The notes below the pieces were generated by a model that saw only the letters and a list, made by a program, of their open reading frames with translations, was not told where the DNA came from and did no database searches. Below, piece after piece: positions 10,303 to 18,586 of a stretch of DNA of 64,000 nt. Source of the DNA: Bradyrhizobium sp. S69 (GTDB lineage: Bacteria > Pseudomonadota > Alphaproteobacteria > Rhizobiales > Xanthobacteraceae). The stretch is from the NCBI RefSeq assembly GCF_009766005.1, contig NZ_LMUK01000060.1, positions 490,512 through 554,511 of the forward strand, written 5' to 3'. The position numbers and the translations under genes were made by a program. Every line of letters starts with the position of its first letter. Position 1 is the stretch's first letter.

Positions 10303-10908
10303 TTAGCGTTCGATGGTACCGGTGCGGCGGATCTTCTTCTGCAGCAGCAACACGCCGTACAGCAGCGCCTCCGCGGTCGGCGGGCAGCCGGGCACGTAGA
10401 TGTCGATCGGCACGATGCGATCGCAGCCGCGCACCACCGAATACGAATAATGATAGTAGCCGCCGCCATTGGCGCACGACCCCATCGAGATCACGTAACG
10501 CGGCTCCGGCATCTGGTCGTAGACCTTGCGGAGCGCCGGCGCCATCTTGTTGGTCAGCGTGCCCGCCACGATCATCACGTCGGATTGCCGCGGCGAGGCG
10601 CGCGGCGCAAAGCCGAACCGCTCGACGTCATAGCGCGGCATCGAGACCTGCATCATCTCGACCGCGCAGCAGGCGAGACCGAACGTCATCCACATCAGCG
10701 AGCCGGTGCGCGCCCAGGTAATCAGGTCGTCGGCCGCCGCAACGAAAAAGCCCTTGTCGGACAGCTCGTGGTTGACCTCGAGAAAGTAAGGATCGTTGGC
10801 GCCGACCGGCCTTCCGGTGGACGGATCGATAATGCCGGTCGCGGCTGGCGCGACTGCGGGTCTTGCCGATACGGGTCTTGCGGTTGTGGCAGCGGGGCTC
10901 AATCCCAT
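10303..10908 (-). CDS. nuoB: NADH-quinone oxidoreductase subunit B (cluster N2)
   Basis: Carries the terminal 4Fe-4S cluster N2 that reduces quinone (201 residues). The ligands are visible in LACCAVEMM (tandem Cys), MGSCANGGG and VPGCPPTAEAL. The start at 10908 (MGLSPAATTARPV) overlaps the nuoA stop by 10 bases; a further in-frame ATG at 10929 is less likely. An Ala/Pro-rich N-terminal extension of about 30 residues precedes the core. Confidence 0.96.
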   Translation of the reverse strand: MGLSPAATTARPVSARPAVAPAATGIIDPSTGRPVGANDPYFLEVNHELSDKGFFVAAADDLITWARTGSLMWMTFGLACCAVEMMQVSMPRYDVERFGFAPRASPRQSDVMIVAGTLTNKMAPALRKVYDQMPEPRYVISMGSCANGGGYYHYSYSVVRGCDRIVPIDIYVPGCPPTAEALLYGVLLLQKKIRRTGTIER

Positions 10909-11264
10909 TCGAGCGCGCCTTTCTTCCATTCATAGGCGAAGCCGACGGTGAGGACGGCAAGGAAAACCATCATCGACCAGAAGCCGGTGACGCCGAGTTT
11001 TCCGAACGCCACCGCCCACGGAAACAGGAATGCCACTTCGAGGTCGAAGATAATGAAGAGGATCGCGACCAGATAGAAGCGAACGTCGAACTTCATGCGG
11101 GCGTCGTCGAAAGCGTTGAATCCGCACTCATAGGCGGAGAGCTTTTCCGGATCCGGTTGCTGAAAGGCGACCAGGAAAGGGGCGATCAGCAGCACCAGAC
11201 CGATCAGGCTTGCAACCCCGATAAACACCACGAGTGGAAGGTAGTTCTGCAAGATGCCGGTCAT
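10899..11264 (-). CDS. nuoA: NADH-quinone oxidoreductase subunit A
   Basis: Three-helix membrane subunit (121 residues), first gene of the operon. It contains the conserved loop KLSAYECGFNAFDDARMKFD with the cysteine that changes accessibility during complex I turnover, and the membrane acidic segment FIIFDLEVAFLFPW. I chose the ATG at 11264 (MTGILQNYLPLVVF) by family length; the 31 codons upstream are in frame but do not look like NuoA. Confidence 0.96.
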   Translation of the reverse strand: MTGILQNYLPLVVFIGVASLIGLVLLIAPFLVAFQQPDPEKLSAYECGFNAFDDARMKFDVRFYLVAILFIIFDLEVAFLFPWAVAFGKLGVTGFWSMMVFLAVLTVGFAYEWKKGALEWD

Positions 11265-11313
11265 CGGCGAGGCCTTTTCCCGCGGTTTTGGTCCCGCAGA
11301 TTCGTTGATTGGA

Positions 11314-11343
11314 ATTATTCTGAGGCTTAGCGCAGCGCAACAA
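11314..11343 (-). promoter_or_regulatory. Possible housekeeping promoter of the nuo operon
   Basis: On the minus strand TTGTTG is followed after 18 bases by AATAAT, roughly 50 bases upstream of the nuoA start. It is the best -35/-10 pair upstream of nuoA by eye. Inference only. Confidence 0.4.
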
Positions 11344-11358
11344 GGGGCGCAAGACAAG

Positions 11359-11615
11359 CTATCTTGACAGTTCCAGCCATCCCCGGGCGCGGTGGGAAAC
11401 CCCGAACGCCGGTCGATCGGTCAGGCCGATCCGGCACCCCCCGCCACCGCAGCGCCGGTCTCCCGATGCGATCGTTCCGGGCAGCGGCCGACCGATCTGT
11501 CCCTTGTCCGTGCCGACTGCCCCGGCCTGACGGACCACGTCCGTCGGCGGCCGGCGCCCGAGCGAGACCACCAGCCCGAATTCCACCCGAGGAAAGCCCC
11601 GCCATGCGCTTGTAG
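11359..11615. other. Intergenic stretch without a recognisable gene
   Basis: GC-rich DNA between the nuo promoter and the MFS remnant. Short open frames exist on both strands, but none has a recognisable domain, start signal or coding look. It ends near a run of eight or more C residues (11622-11629). Confidence 0.5.
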
Positions 11616-11807
11616 CGCAGGCCCCCCCCGCCTCAGGGTATCGGCCCGCTGGCGGTGGGCATGCTCAACGACGCCCTCAAGAACGATTACGGCGCCGACG
11701 CCGTGCGCTATTCGCTGCTCTCGGCAGCGGTGGCGACCACGCTCGGCGCGCTGTTGTTCGCCCTCGCGGCGCGCTCGATCCGTGCCGATATCCAGCGGGC
11801 GAGCTAG
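11616..11807 (+). pseudogene. Remnant: C-terminal end of an MFS transporter
   Basis: From about 11634 one frame reads QGIGPLAVGMLNDAL, then GADAVRYSLLSAAVATT and a last hydrophobic helix ending in RSIRADIQRAS and a stop at 11805-11807. This matches the final one or two helices of a major-facilitator permease (the GP..VG.L.D motif and the following R(Y/F)xL). An in-frame stop at 11613 and a C-run at 11622-11629 lie just upstream, and the other ten or so helices are absent. It is therefore a 3' fragment, not a functional gene. The family assignment rests on the motif pattern only. Confidence 0.6.
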
Positions 11808-11819
11808 CCCACCCGCTGC

Positions 11820-12641
11820 TCAGCCCGCCACGAAGGCAAGCAGGTCGGAAACAAGGCGTTCGCTGTGCGTCAGCGTCAGTCCGTGCGGCGCTCCCTCGTA
11901 GACGACAAGCTTGCTGCCCTTGATCAGCTTGGCCGTTTTGGCGCCTGTCAGCGGCAATGGCGCGCTGGCGTCCTGGTCGCCCTGCACGATCAAGGTCGGG
12001 CGATCGATCCCGGCGGCCGCGGCGCGAAGATCGGCAAAGGAGATGGTCTTGCGGCACGCCAGCGCGACCGGCAGCGGCACGCTCAGCATCATCTCCCGGA
12101 CCCAGGCTCGCGTGATCTCCGGTGTGTCGGGCATGAAGAACGGCGCCTCGTTTGCGGCGATCCATTTCGGGAAGTCCTGCGCGACGACCGCGTTGTCGGC
12201 CTCGATGGCGGCTTGCGGAACCCCGTCCGGATTGTCTTCGGTCTGCACCAGGAATGGCGTCGTCGGAGCCAGCAGCACCAGTTTCGCAATCCGAGCCGAC
12301 CCGTGCCGCGCCAAATAGTTGACCGCCTCGATCGACCCCATCGAATGGGTCACGAGCGTCACGTCGCGCAAGTCACGCTGCTCGATGATCGCAGCCAAAT
12401 CGTCGGCCAGCGTGTCGATGTCATATCCGGTTGCCGGCATGTCGGACCGGCCGTGCCCACGCCGATCCGGCGCAATGCAGCGAAAACCCCTCGCGTTCAG
12501 CGCGGCGATGTAGCTGCCCCAGACGCTGGAATTGAAGGTCCAGGCGGCAAGAAACAGCAGCGGCCGGCCGCTGCCCCAATCCTGCACAAACAATTTGGTG
12601 CCGTCCTTTGCCGGGACCTGGAGGACAGATCGAGGGTTCAT
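11820..12641 (-). CDS. Alpha/beta hydrolase (chloroperoxidase/esterase-like)
   Basis: A 273-residue alpha/beta-hydrolase-fold enzyme. The nucleophile elbow is THSMGS (Ser100), the oxyanion region is near LAAWTFNSSVWG, the strand-6 acid lies in LIVQGDQDASAP and the catalytic His in YEGAPHGL. The pattern RRGHGRSDMPATGYDIDTLADDL resembles cofactor-free non-haem chloroperoxidases, but these grade into esterases and lactonases, so the substrate is unknown. I chose the ATG at 12641 (MNPRSVLQVPAKDG), eight codons inside the longest frame. It lies 114 bases downstream of the TRAP binding protein on the same strand. Confidence 0.85.
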   Translation of the reverse strand: MNPRSVLQVPAKDGTKLFVQDWGSGRPLLFLAAWTFNSSVWGSYIAALNARGFRCIAPDRRGHGRSDMPATGYDIDTLADDLAAIIEQRDLRDVTLVTHSMGSIEAVNYLARHGSARIAKLVLLAPTTPFLVQTEDNPDGVPQAAIEADNAVVAQDFPKWIAANEAPFFMPDTPEITRAWVREMMLSVPLPVALACRKTISFADLRAAAAGIDRPTLIVQGDQDASAPLPLTGAKTAKLIKGSKLVVYEGAPHGLTLTHSERLVSDLLAFVAG

Positions 12642-12755
12642 CGCGCATCTCCGTTTGCAAGACATGATCGGTCGGCGAACTTGTTGCCGATGATTGGATC
12701 ATGCCCTGCCGCGGTAGCGCGCGCGATTACGCCGGAGGTAAGCGCGCCGGTGATA

Positions 12756-13769
12756 TCAGATCAGCGGCCCGGTATATTTCTCGAGCTGCGCCCAAGCCTC
12801 CGCGCCATAGGTCTTCTGCCATTGGGCGTAAAAGCCCGCTTTCACCAAGGCAGCACGAAACTGCACCGGGTCCGGCCTGTTGAAAATCATGCCCTTGCCG
12901 GTGAGTTCGGCTTGCAGCGAGCGGTCCATCTCCACGAGGTCGGCGCGCTCCTTGGCGGCGGCGGCATCGAAACCGCCGTTGAGGATCTCCAGCAGGTCGG
13001 CCGGCAGACCGGACAGCGCGCGGCGATTACCAATGATCCAGTAACCGCTCCAGCAATGGTTCGACAGCGCGCAATATTTCTGCACCTCGTACATCTTGTT
13101 GGTCGACACCTGCGCCAGCGGATTTTCCTGCCCTTCCACGATGTGGGTCTGCAGCGACGAATAGAGCTCGCTGACGCTGATGCTCGCCGGCAGCGCACCG
13201 AGCCCGGAGAACAGCGAGGTCAGGAGTGCGGTGACCGGAACGCGTATCTTGAATCCCTTGAGATCCTCGACGCTGTTGATCTGCCGGCTCGACGATGACG
13301 TGATTTGCCGGAAACCATTGTCCCAGACTTTCCGCATCGGCACGACCCCGGCCTTGCCGATAGCGTCGCGGACGAGATCGCCGACCCCACCGTCCATCGC
13401 TGACCAGACCTGATCGTAGCCGGGAAAGGCAAAACCGATGCTGGGCAGGCCCGAGAGCGGCACCAGGATCGACAGCGTGAGGCTGGGCGCTGCCATCAGT
13501 TCAATGCCGCCGGCCCGCACCTGCGACAGCATTTCGGGATCGCCACCCAATTGACTGTTCGAGAAAACCGCGATGTTGAGCCGGCCGCCCGACTGCGACC
13601 CGATCGCACGCGCCGCCTCGATCAGCCGAATCGTCAACGGATGCTCGTCCGGCGTGTCGACGCCAAGCTTGAATTCGAATTCAGCGGCCGCGCTGGCCGG
13701 TTTACCGAGGATGGTGGTGGCCAAGGCGGCCGAGGCCGCGCCAAGCGCGCCCCTGCGGGTCATTTTCAT
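12756..13769 (-). CDS. TRAP transporter solute-binding protein (DctP family), orphan
   Basis: Periplasmic binding component of a tripartite ATP-independent transporter, 337 residues. The N-terminus MKMTRRGALGAASA carries a twin arginine (R5-R6) followed by a hydrophobic stretch and an ASA cleavage site near residue 27, so Tat or Sec export is expected. Downstream blocks such as VFSNSQLGGDPEMLSQVRAGGIEL and ENPLAQVSTNKMYEVQKY are typical of DctP, which binds small organic acids. No DctQ or DctM membrane genes are adjacent, so its membrane partner must lie elsewhere or be lost. The ligand cannot be read from sequence. Confidence 0.9.
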   Translation of the reverse strand: MKMTRRGALGAASAALATTILGKPASAAAEFEFKLGVDTPDEHPLTIRLIEAARAIGSQSGGRLNIAVFSNSQLGGDPEMLSQVRAGGIELMAAPSLTLSILVPLSGLPSIGFAFPGYDQVWSAMDGGVGDLVRDAIGKAGVVPMRKVWDNGFRQITSSSSRQINSVEDLKGFKIRVPVTALLTSLFSGLGALPASISVSELYSSLQTHIVEGQENPLAQVSTNKMYEVQKYCALSNHCWSGYWIIGNRRALSGLPADLLEILNGGFDAAAAKERADLVEMDRSLQAELTGKGMIFNRPDPVQFRAALVKAGFYAQWQKTYGAEAWAQLEKYTGPLI

Positions 13770-13955
13770 ATTAATGCTTCTCTCCCGGATACTTATGGGC
13801 AGTTTCGGCGGAACCGCGCTGCACTGCAAGCCAATGTACGAAACACACATTGGCGGGCCGTGAAACCATTTTGCGGAACCCGCGAAACCCTCCCGAAACA
13901 CGCGCGGGATAGGTCTAGAGCCAACAAACGGCGGTAAAGACGCCCGGAGGCTCAA

Positions 13956-14150
13956 ATGAACCACTCAATTCATTCCGCAGACCGTTCGACGCACCTCAAG
14001 ATCGTGGTGGTTGCCCTGGTGGCCGGTATTGTCGTGGCCGGGTTGGGTATCTCGGCGCGCACCAATACGGACTACACCCAGACCGCGCATGTGATTAAGG
14101 CCGGCAAGCCGGTGGCGGTGACCAGTTCGGATACGACGATGGTCCGCTGA
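13956..14150 (+). CDS. Small single-helix protein of unknown function
   Basis: A 64-residue protein with a short cytoplasmic start (MNHSIHSADRSTHL), one hydrophobic helix (KIVVVALVAGIVVAGLGIS) and a polar tail ending TTMVR. Small proteins of this type are common in Bradyrhizobium-like genomes. A GGAGG-like ribosome site (cccggaggctcaa) precedes the ATG, and a good terminator hairpin follows, which together support a real monocistronic gene. Function unknown. Confidence 0.75.
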   Translation: MNHSIHSADRSTHLKIVVVALVAGIVVAGLGISARTNTDYTQTAHVIKAGKPVAVTSSDTTMVR

Positions 14151-14177
14151 GGCTGTCCCGCAATTTAGGGAAATGAG

Positions 14178-14207
14178 ACCAAGGCCGCCCGCCTGGGCGG
14201 CTTTGGT
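14178..14207 (+). terminator. Terminator of the 64-residue membrane peptide gene
   Basis: A 12-base-pair stem (14178-14189 with 14196-14207, including one G-U pair) with a six-base loop, followed by a short T-containing tract. It lies 28 bases after the stop. Confidence 0.65.
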
Positions 14208-14235
14208 CGTTTGGGCGGGTATCGCGCGCTAATGT

Positions 14236-14598
14236 CTACGGCCGCGACAATCGGGAATTCTTGCCTTCGTGGTGGACGACAGGAAGACCTCCGACGATAG
14301 CCAGTCCGTTGCCTGTAAAAGCGTACCCGTCATAGTAGCAGGATGGATATACATCATAATCACAGTAGCCGTCGCGAGAAACTGCGGCTGCCGGTCGGCG
14401 GTGCGCAGCAACGCGGCCGCGACGATATTTGATCGGAGAAACCAACGATCGAAAATCGGCGGGTTCGTCGGTTGCGGCGGCTCTGGGCGAAACTGCTGAG
14501 CCCGGCCTTGCGGAATCGATCGCTTGCGCATGAACCAATGCGCCCACGCTTGAACACAATGCGACCGCGCCGATAAGTAGACTGAGTTTCCCGATCAT
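14236..14598 (-). CDS. Small secreted protein of unknown function
   Basis: A 120-residue product with a clear signal peptide (MIGKLSLLIGAVALCSSVGALVHA, cleavage after about residue 24). The mature part has YCDYDVYPSCYYDGYAFTGN with two cysteines and many tyrosines, then a short basic end. I do not recognise the family. It converges with the 64-residue gene across the terminator. Confidence 0.65.
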   Translation of the reverse strand: MIGKLSLLIGAVALCSSVGALVHAQAIDSARPGSAVSPRAAATDEPADFRSLVSPIKYRRGRVAAHRRPAAAVSRDGYCDYDVYPSCYYDGYAFTGNGLAIVGGLPVVHHEGKNSRLSRP

Positions 14599-14858
14599 AT
14601 GAGCTCCATTCAGGCCGCTTGAGGCGCACGCCTGACAATTGGACCGGCAAGATGGCCAACTCCACCGATATTAACCAAGCAGGCCACGAGAGGTTCAAAA
14701 CCGAACGACGTCACTGTTGTGAGATTCGCTTACGGAGGCCGCCTCCGCGGCCGTGAAGCGCGGGTCAAGGGCGGTGTAGAATGCGACCGAAAGCGTCACA
14801 CAACCATCCCTTATGACACTTTTGAAATCTGGAATTTGAGCTAAGTGATTGAAAAAAC

Positions 14859-14935
14859 TGGCGCGAGAGACGGGACTCGAACCCGCGGCCTCCGCCGTGA
14901 CAGGGCGGCGCTCTAACCAACTGAGCTACTCCCGC
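14859..14935 (-). tRNA. tRNA-Asp (GTC)
   Basis: A full cloverleaf of 77 bases read on the minus strand: acceptor GCGGGAG pairing with CTCTCGC, D-loop AGCTCAGTTGGTTAGAGC, anticodon loop CTGTCAC with anticodon GTC, and T-arm GGGTTCGAGTCCC. The CCA end is encoded (complement at 14859-14861) and a T-run follows at once as a likely terminator. Confidence 0.97.
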
Positions 14936-15160
14936 GGATGCCGTAATCAGATGCTGATCCGCGCAGAACCGAGGGCATAAAGGGCTGTCCCGCTTTAGTC
15001 AAGGCAGTTGCGAATCCCCTTGCCAGGTAGGCGTTTTTGCGACCTCGATGCAAATAAGGCCCATTTTATCGGCAAAACAGCGTAGTCAGCCGGCCGCCGA
15101 ATCATTTAAGGCCTGCTACGTCTTAGTTTCCTGAGCCATCAACAACGAGGAGGGCCAAAT

Positions 15161-15460
15161 ATGGCGAAGAAAGCAGCGACCCCGGCTACGATCACGCTGA
15201 AGCACCTTGCAGCGGCGCTTGCGGAAGAGCACGAATTGTCGAAGAAGAGCGCCGAAGCTATCCTGGGCGACCTGGTCAGCAAGATCACCAAGCACCTGAA
15301 AAAGGGCGAGCGCATCCGTATCGTCGGCCTCGGCATCCTGCAGGTGCGCAAGCGCGCCGCCCGCATGGGCCGCAACCCCGCCACCGGCGAAGCGATCCAC
15401 ATCAAGGCCAGCAAGAAGGTGGCGTTCCGCGCCGCCAAGGAACTCAAGGAAGCGGTCTGA
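15161..15460 (+). CDS. HU/IHF-family DNA-binding protein
   Basis: A 99-residue nucleoid protein. It has the HU fold pattern: an N-terminal helical pair (LKHLAAALAEEHELSKKSAEAILGDLV), a beta saddle with KKGERIRIVGLGILQVRKR, and the DNA-intercalating arm with ARMGRNPATGE, followed by KKVAFRAAKELKEAV. The proline in RNPATGE is the residue that kinks DNA in this family. A strong ribosome site (acgaggagggcc) precedes the ATG. The Lys/Ala-rich start is a little longer than in standard HU. Confidence 0.93.
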   Translation: MAKKAATPATITLKHLAAALAEEHELSKKSAEAILGDLVSKITKHLKKGERIRIVGLGILQVRKRAARMGRNPATGEAIHIKASKKVAFRAAKELKEAV

Positions 15461-15576
15461 GAAGACGCCCCTTTCTGATTGATTTCTAAGCGCCATTCCG
15501 GCTCGTGACGCGGCCCCGGAATGGCGCTTTTCTGTTATAGAGCGGTCCCGTCTCCTCATCCTGTCGCGGTCGTCTC

Positions 15577-16833
15577 ATGCTGGTTTCCTCGCTCAAATTT
15601 ACCCACGGCGTCACCGAGCGCTTCCTGCGCTATGTGGTCATCGACACCCAGTCGGACCCGGCCTCGCCCACTTGCCCTTCCACCGAGAAGCAAAAGAACC
15701 TTGGCCGCCTGCTCGCCAGCGAACTGCAAGCGATGGGAGTAGACGACGCCCATCTCGACGAATTCGGCTACGTCTATGCGACCATCCCAGCGACGTCGGA
15801 CAAGAAGGTCCCGGTGATCTGCTTCTGCTCGCATATGGACACCTCGCCCGATTGCACCGGCACGAACGTCAAGCCGCAGATCGTCAGGAATTATCGCGGC
15901 GGCGACATCGTGCTGCCCGGCGATCCCTCGCAAGTCATCCGCCTCGCGGACCAGCCCGCGCTGGCCGACCAGATTGGCAACGACATCGTCACCTCCGACG
16001 GCACCACGCTGTTGGGCGCCGACAACAAGGCAGGCTTAGCCGAGATCATGGACGCGGCGCAGTTTCTGATGCGCCATCCGGAGATCAAGCACGGCGTCAT
16101 CAAGATCCTGTTCACGCCCGACGAAGAGATCGGCCGCGGCGTCGACAAGGCCGATCTGAAAAAACTCGGTGCCGACTTCGCCTACACCATCGACGGCGAA
16201 ACCGCCGGCAATATCGAGGACGAAACCTTCTCGGCCGACGCCGCCACCATCACCATCGAGGGCGTCTCGACCCATCCAGGCTTTGCCAAGGGCAAGATGG
16301 AGCATGCGATCAAGATCGCGGCCGCCATCGTCGACCGCCTGCCAAAGGACACCTGTTCGCCCGAGACCACCGAGGGCAAGCAGGGCTTTTTGCATCCGAT
16401 CGGAATTTCAGGCGCGCTGGAGCAGGCCACCGTCGGCTTCATCGTGCGCGATTTCACTGACCAAGGGCTGAAGGAAAAAGAGCTGCTGCTGGAACACATC
16501 GTCAAATCGGTGATGCGGGATTTTCCGCACTCGAGGTATCGGCTGGAGATCAAGCCGCAATACCGCAACATGAAGCAGGTGATCGACGCTCACCCCGAGA
16601 TCATCGACTACGCGATGGAGGCGATCCGCCGCGCCGGGCTCAAGCCGGTAAAGACCTCGATCCGCGGCGGCACCGACGGTTCGCGGCTGTCGTTCATGGG
16701 ACTGCCCTGCCCCAACATCTTCGCCGGCGAGCACGCGTTTCATTCGCGCATCGAATGGGTCAGCGTGCAGGACATGGAAAAGGCCACGCAGACCATCGTC
16801 CATCTCGCGACGATCTGGGAAGAGCGGGCTTAG
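15577..16833 (+). CDS. pepT: Peptidase T (tripeptide aminopeptidase)
   Basis: A zinc-dependent M20-family exopeptidase of 418 residues that removes N-terminal residues from tripeptides in the cytoplasm. The metal and catalytic motifs are in place: CFCSHMDTSPD, LLGADNKAG, the Glu pair TPDEEIGRG, the dimerisation-lid segment TIDGETAGNIEDETF, and the C-terminal ligand region FAGEHAFHSRIEWV. The start MLVSSLKFTHGVTERFLRYV is typical for PepT. Its stop overlaps that of the convergent methyltransferase gene by 4 bases. Confidence 0.95.
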   Translation: MLVSSLKFTHGVTERFLRYVVIDTQSDPASPTCPSTEKQKNLGRLLASELQAMGVDDAHLDEFGYVYATIPATSDKKVPVICFCSHMDTSPDCTGTNVKPQIVRNYRGGDIVLPGDPSQVIRLADQPALADQIGNDIVTSDGTTLLGADNKAGLAEIMDAAQFLMRHPEIKHGVIKILFTPDEEIGRGVDKADLKKLGADFAYTIDGETAGNIEDETFSADAATITIEGVSTHPGFAKGKMEHAIKIAAAIVDRLPKDTCSPETTEGKQGFLHPIGISGALEQATVGFIVRDFTDQGLKEKELLLEHIVKSVMRDFPHSRYRLEIKPQYRNMKQVIDAHPEIIDYAMEAIRRAGLKPVKTSIRGGTDGSRLSFMGLPCPNIFAGEHAFHSRIEWVSVQDMEKATQTIVHLATIWEERA

Positions 16834-17690
16834 GAAGCCCGCGCGGTCACGATCCAGATCGAGGCCGAAAGCGGCACGGCGTTTCCTTTGACCAGAGGCG
16901 CAAGAACGTCACGGATCGAGTTGGTGGCGGCGGTGCGAATCTCAGGCAGTGCTCCCTCCAGCGCGCGGTTGGCCGGTCCGATTTCAAGTGCGCTCTGCAC
17001 CGCCGCGTCGAGCCCGCCGCCGATCGCGATATCGAGCGAAAGCGGGCACGGCTCCATCGCAATCCCGGCAAAACCGGCCTCGCCGAGAATCCGGTGCACC
17101 CGCGCCTCCGAGGCAAACGCGAACGGCCCGGGATCCTCCGGCCCCTGCTGCGGCAATTTCGGAACGTGTTTGTAGACCGCCTGCAATGGCGTCATCATCC
17201 AGGGATTTTCGCGCGGCTCGCGCCAGCAGGCGAACGCCAGCCGGCCCGATGGCCGCAGCGCCTTGCGCATATTCGCGAAAGATTTTGCTGGGTCGGCGAA
17301 GAACATTACGCCGAACCGCGACGTCAGCAGGTCTCTGCTTGCGGAATCGAACGGATAGATCGTGGCATCGGCGAGCGCGAACTCAACCGACAAATCCTTG
17401 GGCGCGCTCTGTCGCGCCCGCTCCAGCATGGGTCCGGATACGTCGACGCCGAGCACATGACCTGACGGCCCGACCTTTTGCGCGAACGCGATCGTGGTGG
17501 CGCCGCTGCCGCAGCCGATATCGATCACCCGCTCACCCGCCAAAGGCCTGGCGCGATCGATCAGGATGTCGGCCACCGGTTTCAGCAGGATATCCTGCGC
17601 CTGCTGCCGGCTGGCCCAGCGCTGGCCACCCGGTCCGTTCCAGTACGCAATCTGATCGGCGTTTTGATCGTGGCCTGTGGGTGTGTCCAT
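16830..17690 (-). CDS. SAM-dependent methyltransferase (class I)
   Basis: A 286-residue protein with the classical SAM-binding motif VIDIGCGSGATTIAFAQKVG and a second-strand acidic residue in VLGVDVSGPML. The DLLTSRFGVMFFADP segment is the motif II/III region of UbiE/Methyltransf-11-type enzymes. The N-terminus (HDQNADQIAYWNGPGGQRW) resembles small-molecule methyltransferases common in Bradyrhizobium. The substrate is unknown. The gene stands alone, convergent with pepT. Confidence 0.88.
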   Translation of the reverse strand: MDTPTGHDQNADQIAYWNGPGGQRWASRQQAQDILLKPVADILIDRARPLAGERVIDIGCGSGATTIAFAQKVGPSGHVLGVDVSGPMLERARQSAPKDLSVEFALADATIYPFDSASRDLLTSRFGVMFFADPAKSFANMRKALRPSGRLAFACWREPRENPWMMTPLQAVYKHVPKLPQQGPEDPGPFAFASEARVHRILGEAGFAGIAMEPCPLSLDIAIGGGLDAAVQSALEIGPANRALEGALPEIRTAATNSIRDVLAPLVKGNAVPLSASIWIVTARAS

Positions 17691-17751
17691 CTGCGCGCGC
17701 TCCGGTCTTGTGTGAAATCTGGAAAGTCGTTTGCCGACTTTCGACAGAGGT

Positions 17752-17982
17752 TTATCTTCCCGGCTTATCTACCGGGACCGTCCTTGATTTGCCCAGGACG
17801 GCTCCCGCGATCAATCCGATCACCGCGCCCGCGGGTCCAAAGACAAACGCCGCGGTCATGCTGGCTTCGACGCTACCGTCGAAGTGATTGTTTGAAAACA
17901 ATGCAATGGCCCAATAGCCCACAAACGCGAAAAGCGGATAGCCGATCAACAGGCCAAGCAATGCGGTCAGGAAACGGCGCAT
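17752..17982 (-). CDS. Small two-helix membrane protein
   Basis: A 76-residue protein from the ATG at 17982 (MRRFLTALLGLLIGYPLFAFVGYWAIALFS), with a second hydrophobic, glycine-rich segment (AAFVFGPAGAVIGLIAGAVLG) and a short basic tail. The pattern fits a small inner-membrane protein with a glycine-zipper helix. Family and function not recognised. Upstream in-frame codons lack hydrophobic character, so the later ATG is preferred. Confidence 0.65.
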   Translation of the reverse strand: MRRFLTALLGLLIGYPLFAFVGYWAIALFSNNHFDGSVEASMTAAFVFGPAGAVIGLIAGAVLGKSRTVPVDKPGR

Positions 17983-18054
17983 GTCGCTCTCGGGTTCAAG
18001 TCCGCGCAAGCCTGGCACGCGATCTTGCCGCGCGCCCGAATGGCCTGCCTTCGC

Positions 18055-18375
18055 CTATGGTACCCTGGGAATGTTTCGCGAACCAACGGAAGTTCTCGCG
18101 TAGCGACAAGACGCGTTCAACGAGGCGGCGATGCGGCCGCCCAATCCGGGCATGCCGGGACGGAATTTGTCGCTCGGCATCACCTGGGTCTGCAACGTCG
18201 GGCCTGCAATCAGGATCGGATGCGTCGGGCTCCATGAACCATCTGAATTGAAGAAGAAATCGGTACAGTTTGGAGCAGCCAATGCCGCCGAGGGGCTGAG
18301 CGCGCCCGACGCACATCCGATTGCGCTTAGGAAAAAACAGACCCGCAGGCCGGCAACAGCTTTGACATCCAGCAT
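18055..18375 (-). CDS. Small secreted protein (Bradyrhizobium-type), unknown function
   Basis: From the ATG at 18375 the product is 106 residues with a signal peptide (MLDVKAVAGLRVCFFLSAIG to about ALAAPN) and a mature part beginning APNCTDFFFNSDGSWSPTHP. Proteins with this NSDGSWSPTHPILIAGPT-like core recur in Bradyrhizobium-type genomes as predicted exported proteins. The last 15 residues (TSVGSRNIPRVP) look less conserved to me. No function is known to me. Confidence 0.65.
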   Translation of the reverse strand: MLDVKAVAGLRVCFFLSAIGCASGALSPSAALAAPNCTDFFFNSDGSWSPTHPILIAGPTLQTQVMPSDKFRPGMPGLGGRIAASLNASCRYARTSVGSRNIPRVP

Positions 18376-18454
18376 TTTATTTTCCGCAGTGAAGTTCGCG
18401 GGTGCAGATATACGGCGCAACCTTCAGAACTGCATGACAGTGCTCGCGGCGTAG

Positions 18455-18530
18455 AGTTTCCTGTCCCACAACAGACGAGGCCACTCCAAGAGGCCTCCAG
18501 CCCGCCTCGTCTCCGAGGCGGGTCGTTTTC
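18455..18530 (+). ncRNA. Possible small RNA with intrinsic terminator
   Basis: On the plus strand, an unpaired pyrimidine-rich start (gtttcctgtccc) is followed by a 6-bp hairpin (18477-18482 with 18492-18497) and a 9-bp GC stem with a four-base loop (18501-18509 with 18514-18522), then TCGTTTTC. No plus-strand gene lies upstream that would need this terminator. This two-hairpin shape with a Shine-Dalgarno-like complement fits alphaproteobacterial trans-acting small RNAs. I see no strong promoter, so it is a hypothesis. Confidence 0.4.
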
Positions 18531-18586
18531 GTCGGCAGCCCTTACCGCTGGCTCAGAAAGGCTGCCGTTGCCAGGGCCGTCGCGGC

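Noticed and set aside
11359..11586. 75-codon minus-strand frame upstream of the MFS remnant
   Set aside because: Gly/Arg-rich, no recognisable domain or ribosome site, and not linked to a neighbour.
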